A stretch of DNA of 64,000 nt from Buxus sempervirens (GCA_947561395.2 OX387193.1:1240001-1304000); one strand, 5' to 3'; positions 1 to 13,755 are shown, numbered from the stretch's first letter. Notes: generated by a model not told the origin, from the sequence alone. Made by a program: numbers and translations.

Positions 1-813
1 ATTAAGCACCACAATCACCTTCATCCAAGTTATATATCAACTAGCTGTGATACAGTAAATTGACTTTTAAGCTTTATGTTGTTTTAAAGCCATTTTTGAA
101 GGACGGTGGTATGGTGGGGAATTGACTACCATATGTTGAATTATGGCTCCTCAAGTCCCTTTTTTTTCTCATAGAAAGGACAGTAGATGGACTATACCAG
201 ATTTTAATCTAAACTTTGCTACTGATATCATTGCTCCATGCAAATATGCAATGAATTAATGTACTTAGTGAATGGCCCAGACAGGAAAGTTGCATTAGTT
301 CAATTTGATTCTTATCTAAGTCTTGTTTAAGTAAGATGTTTATTGCACTTATCTAAACCATTGTATCTTGAAGTCATCTTATGTCCAAGGCTTGAGCTTC
401 ATATATGAATCAAAGTTGCATTTATCTTCATAAATACAGCGAAGAAGGTTCCACTTTAATTTTCTTGAATGATTCTATATAATCGAGTTGAATATATTTA
501 TAGCAGTTAACATGTACTTAAGGCGGTATTTCACAGTTATTGGCTCCACATAGATGTTGAGATAATTTGAAAACTAAGTTTTTCTATCCTTTACATGAAT
601 CTTTTGCTTCTCTTTCCTTTTTTTTTTCTAATGCATTTGTTCTCTTTAATTAATGTACTGTGGACCAATATAAATGCTTGTTTTTTATGCTTATGCCTTG
701 CACTTTGGTCATGAAAAATGCTTCGCTTTACACCTAGGCATTTAGAAACAATTGTTCTAACCAATATATAGTTCTCATTCCGTAATTTCATTTTATGTAT
801 TTGTTTTCCACAG

Positions 814-3800
814 GTTCCACTGAAGAGGGAAAATGGCCAAGTAGTGATGGTTCCTCTTTTCCAAAGTCAAGAAAACCTTGTTGGGAAGGTCTCTTTTGCC
901 TGATTTTATCATTTTGAATATGGAAATTTTAAAGCTTATACATCTTATTCAGAACCTTTCCTCTGGTTATTTTTGCGTCAATGGCTTTAACATTGAGAAG
1001 TTACTCTTTGCAATGTGACTATTGCAGGTTTCCGTAGAACCCATTCAAGGGAAGAAGGTTGATCATAATGGTGTGAAAATTGAGCTCCTTGGTCAAATAG
1101 GTGTGTTTTATTTTCCTCAAATTTTCCGTGGTGGCACTTTGCTCATGAAAAGAGAGAAAATATGGTTGAGATACCATGATTGGTCTTAATGTTGGGCCAT
1201 GCATAGATTGATACAAACTGGTGGTGCTGGTACATAATAGTCAATACTAACCAGTACCCAGTTCTAGAGATGGCAACATGGAAAGGTGGGTGTAGGTTTT
1301 TGCAAAACCTAACATGCCTTTATGAAAGTCCAGCTTATACTAATCTAATCCCTAACTAGTCGAATCGGGTTTAGAGCAGATCCCATTTTCACACATACTA
1401 TAAAAAATGTTTACTTTTCATGTTTTTCGGCATATTTATTTGTAAATAATATGCTTTCATAAAAGATATAGATGATTAACTTATTCTTGAGTGTCCAGTT
1501 GTTCCTAACATAAACCTAAGTTTTGGACATGCTGCAATAGGGGATGGTGGTTACCCATTTGATCCGCTTAATTTCTATCCCTGCATGTTGCCGTTATTTA
1601 AAAACAAATTCTTTTGTATCACCTCTTTTTGTATTATTTTATCACCAATAAGCATAAAGTTTCTTCTTATAGACATCATGTTATGGAGGTTATGGACTGC
1701 TGTAGATTGCATATTTCATTGAAGCAGTACTTTTATAATGTGAAAACTTGATTTTAATCAGAGTTAACATTATAAGAATGGAAGGTTTTGGTCTTTTGAA
1801 CATAGATGAAGTTAAAAAAAAAATTGTCATGGAATGTCCTTATTAGGTGAAATGTTAAGTTCTTTTGAGTTGTCGTGAGACTCGTGTCGCATAAAGAGTA
1901 TAATTGGAAATATATGAGCATTATAACGGGACCAAAAATTTTGTTTTTACAAGAAGGATAAGGAAATAAAAGCTACAAAACTAAAAAGAGGAAAAATGTG
2001 AAAGGACATGAAGCATGACATAATTGAGTTAACAGAGTTTTGAGCATAGCTGAATTTCCATTGATCATGTCAATTGAATTATTTAAAACCTTTTTCCCAG
2101 TTGTAATTTGTTCTCAGTAGGATATGCCACTGCTTTTACTTTTTCATGTTGGTTCTCTGATCTGCACTTCTTTGTTCATATCTTCTAGAATCTCTCTATA
2201 ATTTTCATGAATTTTTTATGTTGTAATTTATAAACATCAGAAAATAGTAGGTCTAATGCAAAATATGTGCTAATATATGACTGTGGTTGTATGAATGTTA
2301 TATTTTCTTAATTGGGAACAATATTTTGATAATAATTTCTATTTCACCTTGCAGAGATGTACTTTGATAGAGGCAACTTTTATGACTTTACGTCCCTCGG
2401 TGAGTGTTTTTCTTCGTAGAGTCGGTACCATGGGGTAATCCATAATTGTCTTAATTTTGCAAGTTACCTAGTGAGAGGAAACTGTATTTTCTTTTTTTCA
2501 TCCATGATTATTGGTAAAAAAATAAAGTGATTTTTATATGAACATATGATTAATAGTAAGGTAAAATCACTTCGTATGATGGTTGAAGCCGTGGGTTGTC
2601 AGCATGAAAATACAGGTCTGAGTCTGATTGCAGTTACTCCATAGTAAAATATTAATGGTTAGGTCTGTTGCCGATCTACCCCTCTTAGGTCGTGCTTTAG
2701 TAGGACTTACAATGGATTATGGTTTTTTATCTACTATTATTGGTACTTCTGTTTCTTTACTCATTTAGTATTATTATTATTTTTTACCATGTCCAACATC
2801 ATTTATATGTTGATTATCATTCTGAGGTGAAATATCATTTCTGTGCATGTGTTTCGAGGATTTACAATTATATATTGATTAATGGCCAATGTTAGGTGGG
2901 TCCTAACTTCTGTTGTTCTTATTTGCAGTTCGTGAACTGGATGTTCCAGGTGAATTATATGAAAGGAAGATGTATCCATTTGAATTCTCTACTGTTGAAA
3001 TGCCCTATGAATCATATAATGGGGTGAATGTGAGGCTTAGGTAGGCAATCCCTAAAATTATGTTTTGTAGCATATGTTTATAATGCTCTATATTAGTTCA
3101 GTTTTTTGGCTGTCAATTTTAATCCGGCCTCGCATAAATTGGTTGAACATTATCAAATTAACTGATCGTCTGAGCTTCTAAAAATGATGGGTTACTTATA
3201 TTTGTTATATGCTAACTGTGCCTTGAGATTCTTATAACTTTTTGCCTGTTCAAATTTTAATTTTTCCAAATGAATTTTTTTTATATTTCAAACTTGAGTT
3301 AGGCTAAGATTAAAAAAATAAAACAACAGAAAAAGGAAAATCCCTTCATACTAAGTCTTGCAAGTGTTTTATGTTTGTCCACTGAAAATTTTCTAACTGA
3401 AACCTGGATCATGATATTTGTGATATAGGTGATGACAACCTTTTTTTTTTTTTTTTTATTTCCTCGGTAAATTCTCAGGTATGTTCTGAAAGTAACCATC
3501 AGTCGAAGCTATGGCAGTAACATTGTCGACTACCAGGATTTTGTGGTAATTTATTTGTTTCATTTTTTCCCCTCCTGGTGTATATTGGTTTTGGTTCTGC
3601 AAGTTGTACAGCTTGAAGTTCCTTTTGTTATTATTTCAAATTATTTTATTGTTAATTATCAGTGGAATGCAAACTACTAACATGAATATTAACAAAAGCA
3701 AAACATATATTTTTGTCTACCACCCAATGAATGGGAACAAATCCGGTTTCATGGAAGCAATATTTGGTCCTACCAAGAATAGAGACAATAATACATCTTT

Positions 3801-6250
3801 TTATAACACATTCAATTCATTAGCTCTCTCTCTCTCTCTTCTTCAATTTCTGGGTTCATCTTATTAATTTTTGTATGCAAAGCTGTTTCTGCTCCTAATG
3901 AATTATCCGTATATGATACGTAACTCTCTCTCTCTCTTCTCATCCCTCCCTCCCTCCCTCCCTCAATTTCTGGTTGCATCTTATTAATTTTGTATGCAAA
4001 GCTGTTTCTGCTCCTAATGAATTATCTGTATATGATACATAACTATGGCTTTGCAAGTGGTTTTGTTGTAGAGTAGGGTTAAATTACCTTTTGATAGGTC
4101 AAAATGATTTCATTGTAGTTAGAACAAAGGGATTCTCATAGTTACAGTAATTTGAGATTTCCCTTTTCTTTCCCACCTGTTAGGTGCATATAATCTATAC
4201 TAGTGGATATGATATTTTGTTTACTAATTGATTTGATATTTCATGTAATAACTAGAAGTGTAGGAATAGCTTGCCATAATTCATTCTGCATGTCTAATTA
4301 CTCAACCAGTTTTCGTCTCCTTGCCTCCATTTTTATTATAGTTACACGAGAAATTAAGTTGGGGGAATATATTTCAATTTAGTTCAAGTTATTCACTTTT
4401 CCTTTAACTGATATCATTTTTCTTTATCAGGTTCGAAACTATTCTCCACTTCCATCAATCAATAACAGTATCAAGGTCAGTGGAGTACTCTTTGATACTT
4501 TAGGTTGACATATTTTATGACTTGTGAAGGTAAAGATTTTATATTTACACACCCTCCTCCATAATTCTTTAGCAATCAAGAAATGGAGTTTGTGATTTTT
4601 AGTATGTTTATCAGTGGAGTAATATTATATACAATTACTACATTTTCCTTGTAATGGGTTAAAATTTTCCATTTCATTTTCAAAATGATAAAAGTTTTAA
4701 GTCCATTTATTTCCCATAATAGGAAAGATATAAATTTCTTTCTTGGTTAGGCTCCCTTTATCATGGTAATAACACATGTAATTCTTCTGCTACTGTTTTG
4801 TTTTGTGCTTGGCAGTTTTAGACCAATTTTGGTTGTCAAAAGAGATGCATTTGAGGGCATGTTATTTTTATGAATAAATAATGTGTTAAATTTTTGTGAT
4901 ATAAGATAATTTTAACTTTAATTCTACTTAGTGATATTTAAAATTTGTTTTAGGTTTACCATGGTATCAATTCCTTGTGCAGATGGAAGTTGGCATTGAA
5001 GATTGCCTACACATTGAGTTTGAATACAATAAAAGCAAGTATGTCCAGATATCTATTTTTTGGGTTTAACTGAGGCTAGGTTTGGATCTGATTCTTGCAG
5101 CCTCAACATAGAAAATAACCAATGACAACTGGGTTGGATTGTCCCATCAATGTGCCTGTTAAGCATTAATCAGGTTGTGCTGGATTTTCATCAATCCAGG
5201 CCTCATTCAGATTCCAAGCCAGTGGCATAAGCCAAGCTGATATTGTAACCTAATGTCTAACTGCAACAAGTGGTTGGCTGCTCATGGAAATAGTACCATT
5301 TGTTGAGCAGATTAAGTTGGCATAAAATATCTTTGCATTTCTGATTAATTTTTAAAATGTCCAGGTACCATCTGAAGGATGTTATTATAGGAAAAATATA
5401 TTTCCTTCTTGTAAGAATCAAGATAAAAAACATGGACCTTGAGATCAGACGCCGAGAATCAACAGGATCAGGGGCCAACACACATGTTGAGACAGAAACA
5501 ATAGCAAAATTTGAATTGATGGATGGCGCTCCAGTCAGAGGTATATATCCTTGAGATCTTACTAAATGTTGCTATGTACAGATTTTTTTTCTTTTACATT
5601 GGGGGAATTTCATACGAAGTTTCATTTTCTGAGCTGACATGATACAGCTTCTCTCTTTTGTGGTTTTATGTGATATCTTTCTAAAATCAGAGGCTGGTGG
5701 TGGTTTAATGTATCCCTAAGATGAACCACAGATAACCTACTTGTATAGGTCTAATGGAGATTAGCTGAGGCACAGGGAAGGGGAAGGGGAAGGGTTTTGG
5801 AAGCCACCATTTGATGAGTTCCATCTAAAACCCCCTGTTGAAAAATTGACTCGACTGCAATTACCCTTATCAATTAATCATGTTGTTCTGGGTGGTCGTG
5901 GCATAAATGAACATTAGGTGGCAGAACAAGGTTTAAGTTGGATGAATAGGATTTATTTCTAGGGTCATATAATAAGAATTATTAATGGTGCCTGCAGCCC
6001 CCATATAATTATGCATTTTGAATTGTGCCAAAAGCAATGATTTATGTATGCATTCCTTCATATTTTTACAGGGGAATCAATTCCAGTCAGACTATTTCTT
6101 AGCGCGTATGAACTGACACCAACATATCGAAACATTAACAACAAGTTCAGCGTAAAATATTTCCTGAATCTTGTTCTTGTCGATGAAGAGGATCGACGGT
6201 ATTTCAAGCAGCAGGAAATTACAGTATACCGCCTTCAAGAGACTTCCTGA
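814..6250 (+). CDS. VPS26: VPS26 retromer core subunit (5' end outside window)
   Basis: VPS26 is the arrestin-fold subunit of the retromer core complex (VPS26-VPS29-VPS35) that recycles vacuolar sorting receptors from endosomes. Nine exons were read: 814-888, 1028-1100, 2355-2399, 2929-3040, 3479-3545, 4431-4475, 4983-5038, 5365-5540 and 6072-6250, with GT-AG junctions and consistent phase, giving 275 codons plus a TGA stop. Recognised blocks include [75 protein letters not shown] and the C-terminal [19 protein letters not shown]. The family is about 300 aa, so only roughly 27 N-terminal residues are missing; bases 1-813 read as the intron that precedes the first exon seen here. No frameshift or stop was found. 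The 3'UTR probably runs to about 6.5 kb. VPS26A versus VPS26B cannot be decided from the sequence alone. Confidence 0.96.
3824..4043. repeat. Tandem duplication in VPS26 intron
   Basis: Two copies of an approximately 82-bp segment lie about 120 bp apart (3842-3924 and 3962-4043). They share TTATTAATTT, TATGCAAAGCTGTTTCTG and CTCCTAATGAATTATC and differ by only a few bases. Each copy is preceded by a pyrimidine microsatellite (CT repeat, then CCCT repeat). The unit of duplication therefore includes the CT tract. It lies wholly within the intron 3546-4430. Confidence 0.85.
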
Positions 6251-7378
6251 TTGTTCACAGGAGCTTGGAATGGAAGATTCGGGGAACGTAGATTCTCAAA
6301 GAAAAAAGCTGACATATGATACCTTGATAAAAGGAGCAGTTTGTTAAACTCCTAGAAGGTTTTCAAGCATGAGATTCATCTTGCGCAGAGGATTTTCTAT
6401 CTCTAAAGATGCACAGTCGCTTGATTCTGTTGTAAGTTCAGTTTTTAGGTTAAAATCGTTGTAATCTCTTAAATTCGTGGTTGGGTGGGCCTTATGGAGG
6501 GAGGTCCTTGTTCGATTGTGAACTATCTGTTTCTGATGCTATACAGGTGATTGTGATTAGAGATAAGGTGTCTTACCTATTCTGTGATAATGGTATTCGT
6601 AAATGGGAACGCTCATGCTGCTTGAGTTGGGCTCTGCTCTCGACAGGTTGCTTCTGTAATATCTTTTACTGGAGGAAAGCACCTGCAATGCGCGTGTTGA
6701 AGTTGGATTAATAGATTTCAAATGGGTAAAAAGTGTTAGTAAAATAGAAAAGTGGGATTAAAACTAAACATAGAAAAGCCATAACCTTCTTTTGTAAAAT
6801 AGGTCATAGGTAGGGATAGCAATGGTTCAGTTTTAAAAGAAACTAAAACAAAACATGTGTTTCTGTTACGGTTAAATAATTAAAAACCGAAACTGAAATT
6901 TTGTATTCTTTAACCGAACCAAAATCGAAACTGGTAAATTTTGTTTTCTTTGAACCGAACCGAACCAAACCAAACCGATTTTCCGTCTAGGTTTAGTTTT
7001 AGTTGGCTCGGATCAGTTCAATTTTCGTTGTCGTGGGCTCAAATTTTAGCCTAATAACATCTGAAGCGTAATGATTTTCAAGCAATTAGGACTTGAGCCC
7101 AAAACAAAATTGGTTTCGGTTCGGTTTGTTTTGACCTTAAAATCGTCACCTAACCAAAACTAAATCGATTTTTTTTATAATAAAATCAAAACCAAACTGA
7201 TACTCAGCCCAAGACAAACCCTAATACGTTTGTTTCGATTTATGGATTTTAAACATTTCTTACAACGTTCCGATCTGTCTTTCCGTACTTAAGACGAATA
7301 TTTGATGGCGGAAGCGGGAGAACAATATCGGCGTTGGTTAGGGGCACGTTTATAGTAGACGCGGTAGTAGAAGGGGTG
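6251..7378. other. VPS26-MYG1 spacer with AACCGAACC-rich repeat
   Basis: The first 450 bases probably hold the VPS26 3'UTR. From about 6797 to 7222 the sequence is rich in AACCGAAC, AACCAAAC and GGTTCGGTT words on alternating strands. It opens with GGGATAGCAATGGTTCAG and closes near GATACTCAGCCC. This looks like a decayed hAT-type non-autonomous repeat, but I could not find a clean target duplication. The last 150 bases should contain the MYG1 promoter and 5'UTR; no certain TATA box was assigned. Confidence 0.4.
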
Positions 7379-10300
7379 ATGCAAAAGCTCTTCGCCTTCC
7401 ACAGATATCCCCCACTCTCTCTCATGGCGGCTACTCTAATCAATTCTAGGGTTTCTGCTTTCTCTACTGGTTCCCCCACTAATCCTCCAGCAAAGCGCGT
7501 TGGTACTCACAATGGTAGCTTTCATTGCGACGAAGCTCTTGGCTGCTTCATGATCCGTCTCACTGACAAATTCTCCGGTGCCGAAGTAGTACGAACTAGA
7601 GATTCTCAGGTGATGATTTAAAGGAACATTTTATGATCACCAGTCTTTCATTTCGAAGTTGAAGGTTAAATTGATACGTGGGTTGCAGGTCTTGGACACG
7701 CTTGACGCGGTGCTTGATGTTGGGGGTGTGTACGATCCAAGTCGAGATCGTTATGATCATCACCAGAAAGGTTTTGAGGAGGTCTTTGGTCATGGCTTCA
7801 CCACTAAACTCAGTAGTGCTGGCCTTGTCTATAAGGTAATCCAGTCTCTCCACCTAGTATGTTTGGGGAATTAAACTGGTACGCATGCTTGGTTTTTTGT
7901 ATCAAATGGCCACCAGGATATGGATAGATGAGTGTTGACGGCGAAAGGTTACTAGATTTTTGGTTCGTTATACTTGTGAGACATCTTTTCTGCATTTTGT
8001 TTTATATCCCGGGAAGACTTGAAGAGTTGATTTTCGTAGTTGTGGTTCTGTGAGAATTTTTGCTTCATGAATTTATTTGGTATTTAGTTTAGTCATACGA
8101 GTAATGAGATACATTTTCTGTGTTTTGTATTCTATATAATCTGACGTGCACTTTCTTTTTCTAGCATTATGGAAAAGAGATAATTGCAAAGGAACTTCAG
8201 CTTGATGAAGAACATCCAGATGTGCATCGATTGTTTCTTGCTATTTATAAAAGCTTTGTGGAGGTAGGATTCTGCACACGTTATTTACTTTGGAAAAATC
8301 TCTCACATATTTATTTTCTTGCAGTCCACAATGTTGTAGATATCTGTTTTATTTGTCAAAGATTTTCTTTTTCTTGGTTCTGCCCATCTGAGAGTTTTGG
8401 ATTGTTTTCAATGGGAGTCAATGAAAGTAGGTTAGCTTGTCCTGGTATGTAAAATGGAGGCTTATCTAGGTGCTTGTGAGAAGATTTGAGTTTGCGTAAT
8501 GAAGCATTTAGAAGAGGCTGAAGAAGTCCAAAGAGGGCTATATGGACTGGCAGAGCCGTGGATTAGACATAGCAGTCTGTATCATTATCAATCAATACTT
8601 TAAACCATGCTTTTTGCATTGTTTGAATACCTGAGACACAAGCATCTATATATTATTTTGTGTCACCATAGAAGCAACAGTCGTTTGCTTTCATGTAACA
8701 CCATATCCAATCTGTGTATGTTTATGCATAGGAGTCGCAAAGGGTTAGGGTTAGGCCATTTAATAAATGGCCGAACCTGGCCTTTTTAAATGGTTTGGTG
8801 ATGGACAACACAAAGACAACTCATTTAAAAGAACTTAAACACTAACTAAACCATTTAGTGATTTGACTCATTTTTATATTTTCTAAGTCATAAATAATCC
8901 ATATTATATTAGGTAGATAATTGTGAAATATACTATGTATAAGCCACTTTACATTATCAAATTTTTGTTATAATTGGGTTGAACATTTTAAACTTCCTAA
9001 AGTGTCAGACTCGAACCTGACCTTTTTCATTGGTGGTTAGAAAACCTCAACCCAAACACAATCGCAAGTTGAACATGAATCCAAAAACCACCTAAACACA
9101 CACACACATGCATATTTACATAAATTTTTTGGTCCCCCCCCCCCAAAAAACACACACAAAAACCAACACATGCATATTTACTTAATTTTTTTTTACTTGT
9201 AAACAGAGAAGTGCATACGTGTGTTTACATACTTGTTGTTCCCGTTATAGGGATGTGGAAGTAGCATTTGTGCCATGTGGATAGAAACAAAAGCTTAATA
9301 TGGAGCTGCAAATTATTAGTTGACCTATGGTAAAACAATTGCATGACTTGCATTCCAGTCCTGCTCAACCACAAAGAATTGTGTAGTTCACTAGACTGTT
9401 GTGCAATAAATGCAAGGACTTTATGCAGTTAGACTCATGGATAATTGAGCAATCTTTTGATGGATTTCCATGCATGATAGGCTAAAAAGACAGGAGTCAT
9501 AAATTTAACATTAGCTTCACTGGGATTTATGATGAAACCCTCTACAATGTTGATTCTTGAGTGCATGATTGATGTCACACTATTATATCCTGTGTAGCCA
9601 ATTTTATAGATGATGTAGTTGTCCATGCATTCAAACTGTCAACAGAGGGTTGATTTTGATCATGTTTTGTACCGAGGTAAGGTAAGTCAATGTTTTATAT
9701 TTGCCTTGCTTATGGCAAGAAACAGATGCTATTGACAAAGAAACCATATGGTTCACTGTACTGATATATAATATATGCAAGGACTTTTTGCAACTGGATT
9801 GATGGATAGTTGAACAATCTTGGCTGGATTTCCATGGATAATGCATTTTTCAAATGCATGTCATCATGATTTGAATGTATTTTGGGAGTTCATATGGAAC
9901 CCTCAATAATTTTGGTTCTTAATTCGATGCAAGCTTGATGTCAGCCTGTTACTGTGTGGATAATGGCATAGTGTTGTTGCGGGGGTACGATTTTTTATCA
10001 TACCTACTTGATTTTACTGACATTTCAAAATAGTATAGTTTATGTTATGTTTTTGCTTATATCAGGCAATTGATGCTATTGACAATGGGATAAATCAATT
10101 CGACACAGACAAACCCCCAAGATATGTCAATAATACAAACTTGTCTTCAAGAGTTGGAAGACTTAATCCGGACTGGATGGATCCTGATCAATCGCCTGAG
10201 AGGGAAAATGAGGCCTTTCAACGTGCAATGATGCTAGCAGGAAATGAATTTTTAGAGGTAAGGCTTTGTTGGAAGACTCAAACTTTGTCTTTTTCTCTCT

Positions 10301-12903
10301 GCGGCAGATAATCATAAGTTTTGTTGGGAAGTTCTCAATTTAAGTCTGATATAGCAAACTAAGGCCAGCCTGTTTGTTCATATCATATGCTCTGACTGCC
10401 TTCTGTTTCTGTGATACAGAGGGTTGGTGTGGCCAATACATACCATCTAAATTATTTGCATTAGCTACTTGTACGCTCTCCTTTGGCCATGTTAGGCTAA
10501 TAGGCATGGTTTTTTAGACCATTTATACAACAAACAGAACTGCTGAATATTTGAAATTTTGAATAAAAAATGATTTAAAAACAAGGGCTTTACACCATTT
10601 CCACATTGTCCAGGATAAAATTGACATCATGTTGAGGGGCTGAGGTTGGGAATGTATGAATCTTCTTTTCCCACCTGCCAGCCCATTGGCACATGTCTGC
10701 AAATGGCCTGTTGGAACTTTTCATTGGATGATAAAGACTGTCCCTGGAGTATGATGTGGGTAAGCATCAAGAGGATTATTCTCAGAAAAGTCTTTTACTG
10801 CAACTAACTTTATCTACAGGGTGTTCGATTTCATGCAAAGTCATGGTTACCAGCACGGTCAATTGTTATGGAATGTCTTGCAGCAAGAGGAAATATCGAT
10901 CCCAGTGGAGAAATCATGGTTTTGACCAGATTTTGCCCTGTAAGTAGGCCCTATTAGTTCATGTTATTTCCCTGATGTGAATTTCTTCCATGTTACAAGC
11001 AGTTGATTATATTATAAGTTACTTCTTCTTGTCTCTTCTCTTTTAGTTTTATGTTGTGACTTTTTAATGTTTGAAATGCTATTTTGTTGTTCAATTCTTG
11101 TTATTATTTTTTAATTCCTTACTACATTTCTATCTGAATGAAAAGATAAACAGCTATCTTTTGTTAGCGTCTATTTGTTTACAAGAGATAGGAAAGACTG
11201 AGTATATGCAGGTAAAGCCAAATTTTCCTCTTTGATAATTTAATGTAATAATATATTAAGCAAACATTATAGAGATAATGCTACATTAAATGAAAAGAAC
11301 GCTCTTCAAACTGGAGCATACAATAATTAGGAGATTTTGTGAAAGTGCTAGCTAGTTAATATATAGAAGAACATATGTATCAGGAACTTCCCAATCGGTT
11401 ATGTTCTCATTAGATATCAACCTGCCACATTCTGCTTGTTTCTATTTTTTTTTTTTTAATTAAGGTTTTTAGGAAAATGTGGTACTGGATGGCCTTTAAA
11501 GGCATGGGCCAATTGGTCTAGGGTTTAGAATTACAGAAAGAAGAAAGGAAAGATGATTAGTTTTGGCTGTTTGGTGCAACAGGCTTATGGACTTGTTTTT
11601 AACAGGGATTCAACGATAAGAAATAAAAAAAAATCTCCAAAAAAAAAAAGAAAAAAAGGAAATTTCATAGATATGAAAAAGAGAAGATGAAAGAGATAAA
11701 CCTAGGAATCAGAACCTTGAGTTATATTAAGAATCAATACCGAGCAGAAGGGAAGGAATCAGCACCTTCAAAGGATCTAGAATCAAACCAAAAGAGCAGC
11801 TAGCTAAGGAAATGAACAAAATGATATTACCCGAAGGACTTGACTTGCTGAGAAGTAATAATTATGACATAGTGAAATATCCAAATATCCCCAACCTGGA
11901 AGTAAACGTATTGACAATAACTCTGTCGTCCGAGTCTATAAATTGTGAGAAATCTTCAAACCAGGTTAGAGTAACCCAGCCACACCTGTCTATAATTTGC
12001 TGACAGCCAACTGCCTTAGCTTATTGTCCCTTGCCCCCTCCCATTTCCCTCCTCTCCCTCCCTCCCTCCCTCCCTCTATCCTAGTGGAGCATGTGCCAAT
12101 ATGCTTGTCTTTGCATGATTTCTTGACCCCATCACTCGTTTAGTTCTTTTTAACAGAAATTCAGTATGAATACGTGCATCCTAGTTACTTTCAATATATA
12201 TTTTACTTTGTAATGAAGATCAATAGACTCATTGGTGTTTATTTGTTCTACAGTGGAAGCTTCACCTATTTGAGCTAGAGGAGGAGATGAAAATTGATCC
12301 TTCCATCAAATACGTTCTTTATCAGGTAGTCACTGAACGTCCATCCCAAACGATTGCTTTTGCTGTTTTTTATTTGAGTGATCAAAACCTAGATATAAAA
12401 ATCCATGGAATTTTGTTTGAATTTAATTTTAATTTTAATTTTAACAGAAAAATGCTTCTGCAAAAAATTTTCAAAATTTTTGATGACAATATTTGTTTGG
12501 AAAAAGAAAAGAATAAGCTTACTATATAATATATTTATATAGTAATATATTGATTTATTTAAGCACCCCATCATGTGGTCACAAGGTTGATTTTTTCCGT
12601 ACGTTGCCTATGTATCTTTAGTTTGTATTTATTATTTTACAAAACAAATCAGCGTATTTAATTCTCTGTAACCTGTAGGATGACAGGAGTAAACATTGGC
12701 GAGTGCAAGCTGTGGCATTAGCTCCTGATAAATTTGAGAGCCGGAAGCCTCTCCCGTCTCCTTGGAGGGGCTTGAGAGATGAAGAACTCTCTAAGGAGGC
12801 TGGGATCCCTGGTTGTGTTTTTGTCCACATTAGTGGGTTTATTGGTGGAAATCGAAGTTATGAGGGTGCTTTGGCCATGGCAAGAGCTGGTTTGAAGCAA
12901 TAA
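7379..12903 (+). CDS. MYG1: MYG1-family DHH 3'-5' exonuclease (UPF0160)
   Basis: MYG1 proteins are metal-dependent DHH-superfamily 3'-5' RNA exonucleases reported in mitochondria and nucleolus of animals; the plant role is less clear. Seven in-phase exons: 7379-7609, 7689-7835, 8165-8263, 10066-10257, 10820-10939, 12254-12325 and 12679-12903 (TAA), giving 361 aa. The family signature GTHNGSFHCDEALGCF lies at residues 42-57, and DVGGVYDPSRDRYDHHQ at 87-103 carries the DHH metal ligands. Further typical blocks are RLNPDWMDPDQSPERENEAF, VRFHAKSWLPARSIV and the C-terminal GCVFVHISGFIGGNRSYEGA. There are two in-frame ATGs: 7379 adds a 15-residue basic, hydrophobic leader that could help form a mitochondrial presequence; 7424 gives a 346-aa form. 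I chose the upstream ATG. A possible AATAAA signal lies near 12927. Confidence 0.95.
9366..9985. repeat. Diverged direct duplication in MYG1 intron 3
   Basis: Two diverged copies of a roughly 250-bp segment lie in the intron 8264-10065: about 9366-9625 and 9722-9985. Both contain TGCAAGGACTTT followed by TGCA, then CAATCTT, GGATTTCCATG, an ATGAAACCCTC or TGGAACCCTC block, and GATGTCA before a run ending GTTG. The copies differ by many substitutions and small indels, so the duplication is old. No coding potential was recognised. Confidence 0.65.
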
Positions 12904-13755
12904 TTTCAAATGAATGGAGATTGGTAATAAAGGGCGTGCTCATAGAACCTTAAACTGGATCTGAAGTAGCTATTTGAGTTTGATTTGGTTTGCTGTGCCT
13001 TGAGGTTCTTGGATCCAGTTTACCGAGTACACTTGCTGTTAATGTGATTTTATGGAACCCGTGAAGAAAGTTTTGTATTTCATATTTAGTTATTCCCCAG
13101 GCTTTTCAACCCATTTACAGGCATTAATCATTATACTGCTGAGTAGACGTTTATTTATTTTGAACTCTTTTGTACTTGCATAAAATCTTCCTATGGATCA
13201 TGTCTGCTGTTTTCATGTGAGCTACATTAAATTATGTGGGCGTTCATTTACTTATGAAACGTGTTAGAAAATTCCAATATCTTCATAACCCAGTTTATCT
13301 TTCTTTTTAGGTTTTTGCACGAAACTTGGTTGTTTTATTTATGCTTATGTTTTGGTACAGTTTTCCTTGTGTAAACCATGATCACAGGAGAAGGAATTTT
13401 TGGCTAGGAAATTCCGGAGAGAATAACCGAATACAGCTTTAGTTTCTATGGCGTTCCTGTGCAGTTCGGTCATTCCCATGTATCATTGGACAATGCCGAA
13501 TTTCATATGACCGTCAAACACGACAAAAAATTAGGTTCGGACTTACACTGGTTAGTCCTTGAGATAAATATACAAATATATATCGTTAGTGCTCAACTGA
13601 AGTCTACTCTTCAGTACATGGACAATGCCGAATTTCGTATGACCTCCAAACATGACAAAAATTAGGTGAACCAACGCACTCATCAGTGCCCAGAAAAAAA
13701 AAAAAAAAAAAAAAAGACCGAAACAAAGGCATCCATCCCATTTGATGGAGAAGTT
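12904..13755. other. MYG1-STR14 convergent spacer
   Basis: This interval between two convergent genes holds the MYG1 3'UTR at the left and probably the STR14-like 3'UTR at the right. A 49-50-bp block starting TGGACAATGCCGAATTTC occurs twice (13487-13536 and 13619-13667, spacing 132). A 22-base A tract lies at 13694-13715. No gene was recognised. Confidence 0.6.

Noticed and set aside
6481-6711. 76-codon frame after VPS26
   Set aside because: Follows the VPS26 stop in its likely 3'UTR, with no homology recognised.
8740-8760. Telomere-like GGGTTAGGGTTAGG
   Set aside because: Only two units within a longer decayed repeat in an intron; too short to call an interstitial telomere.
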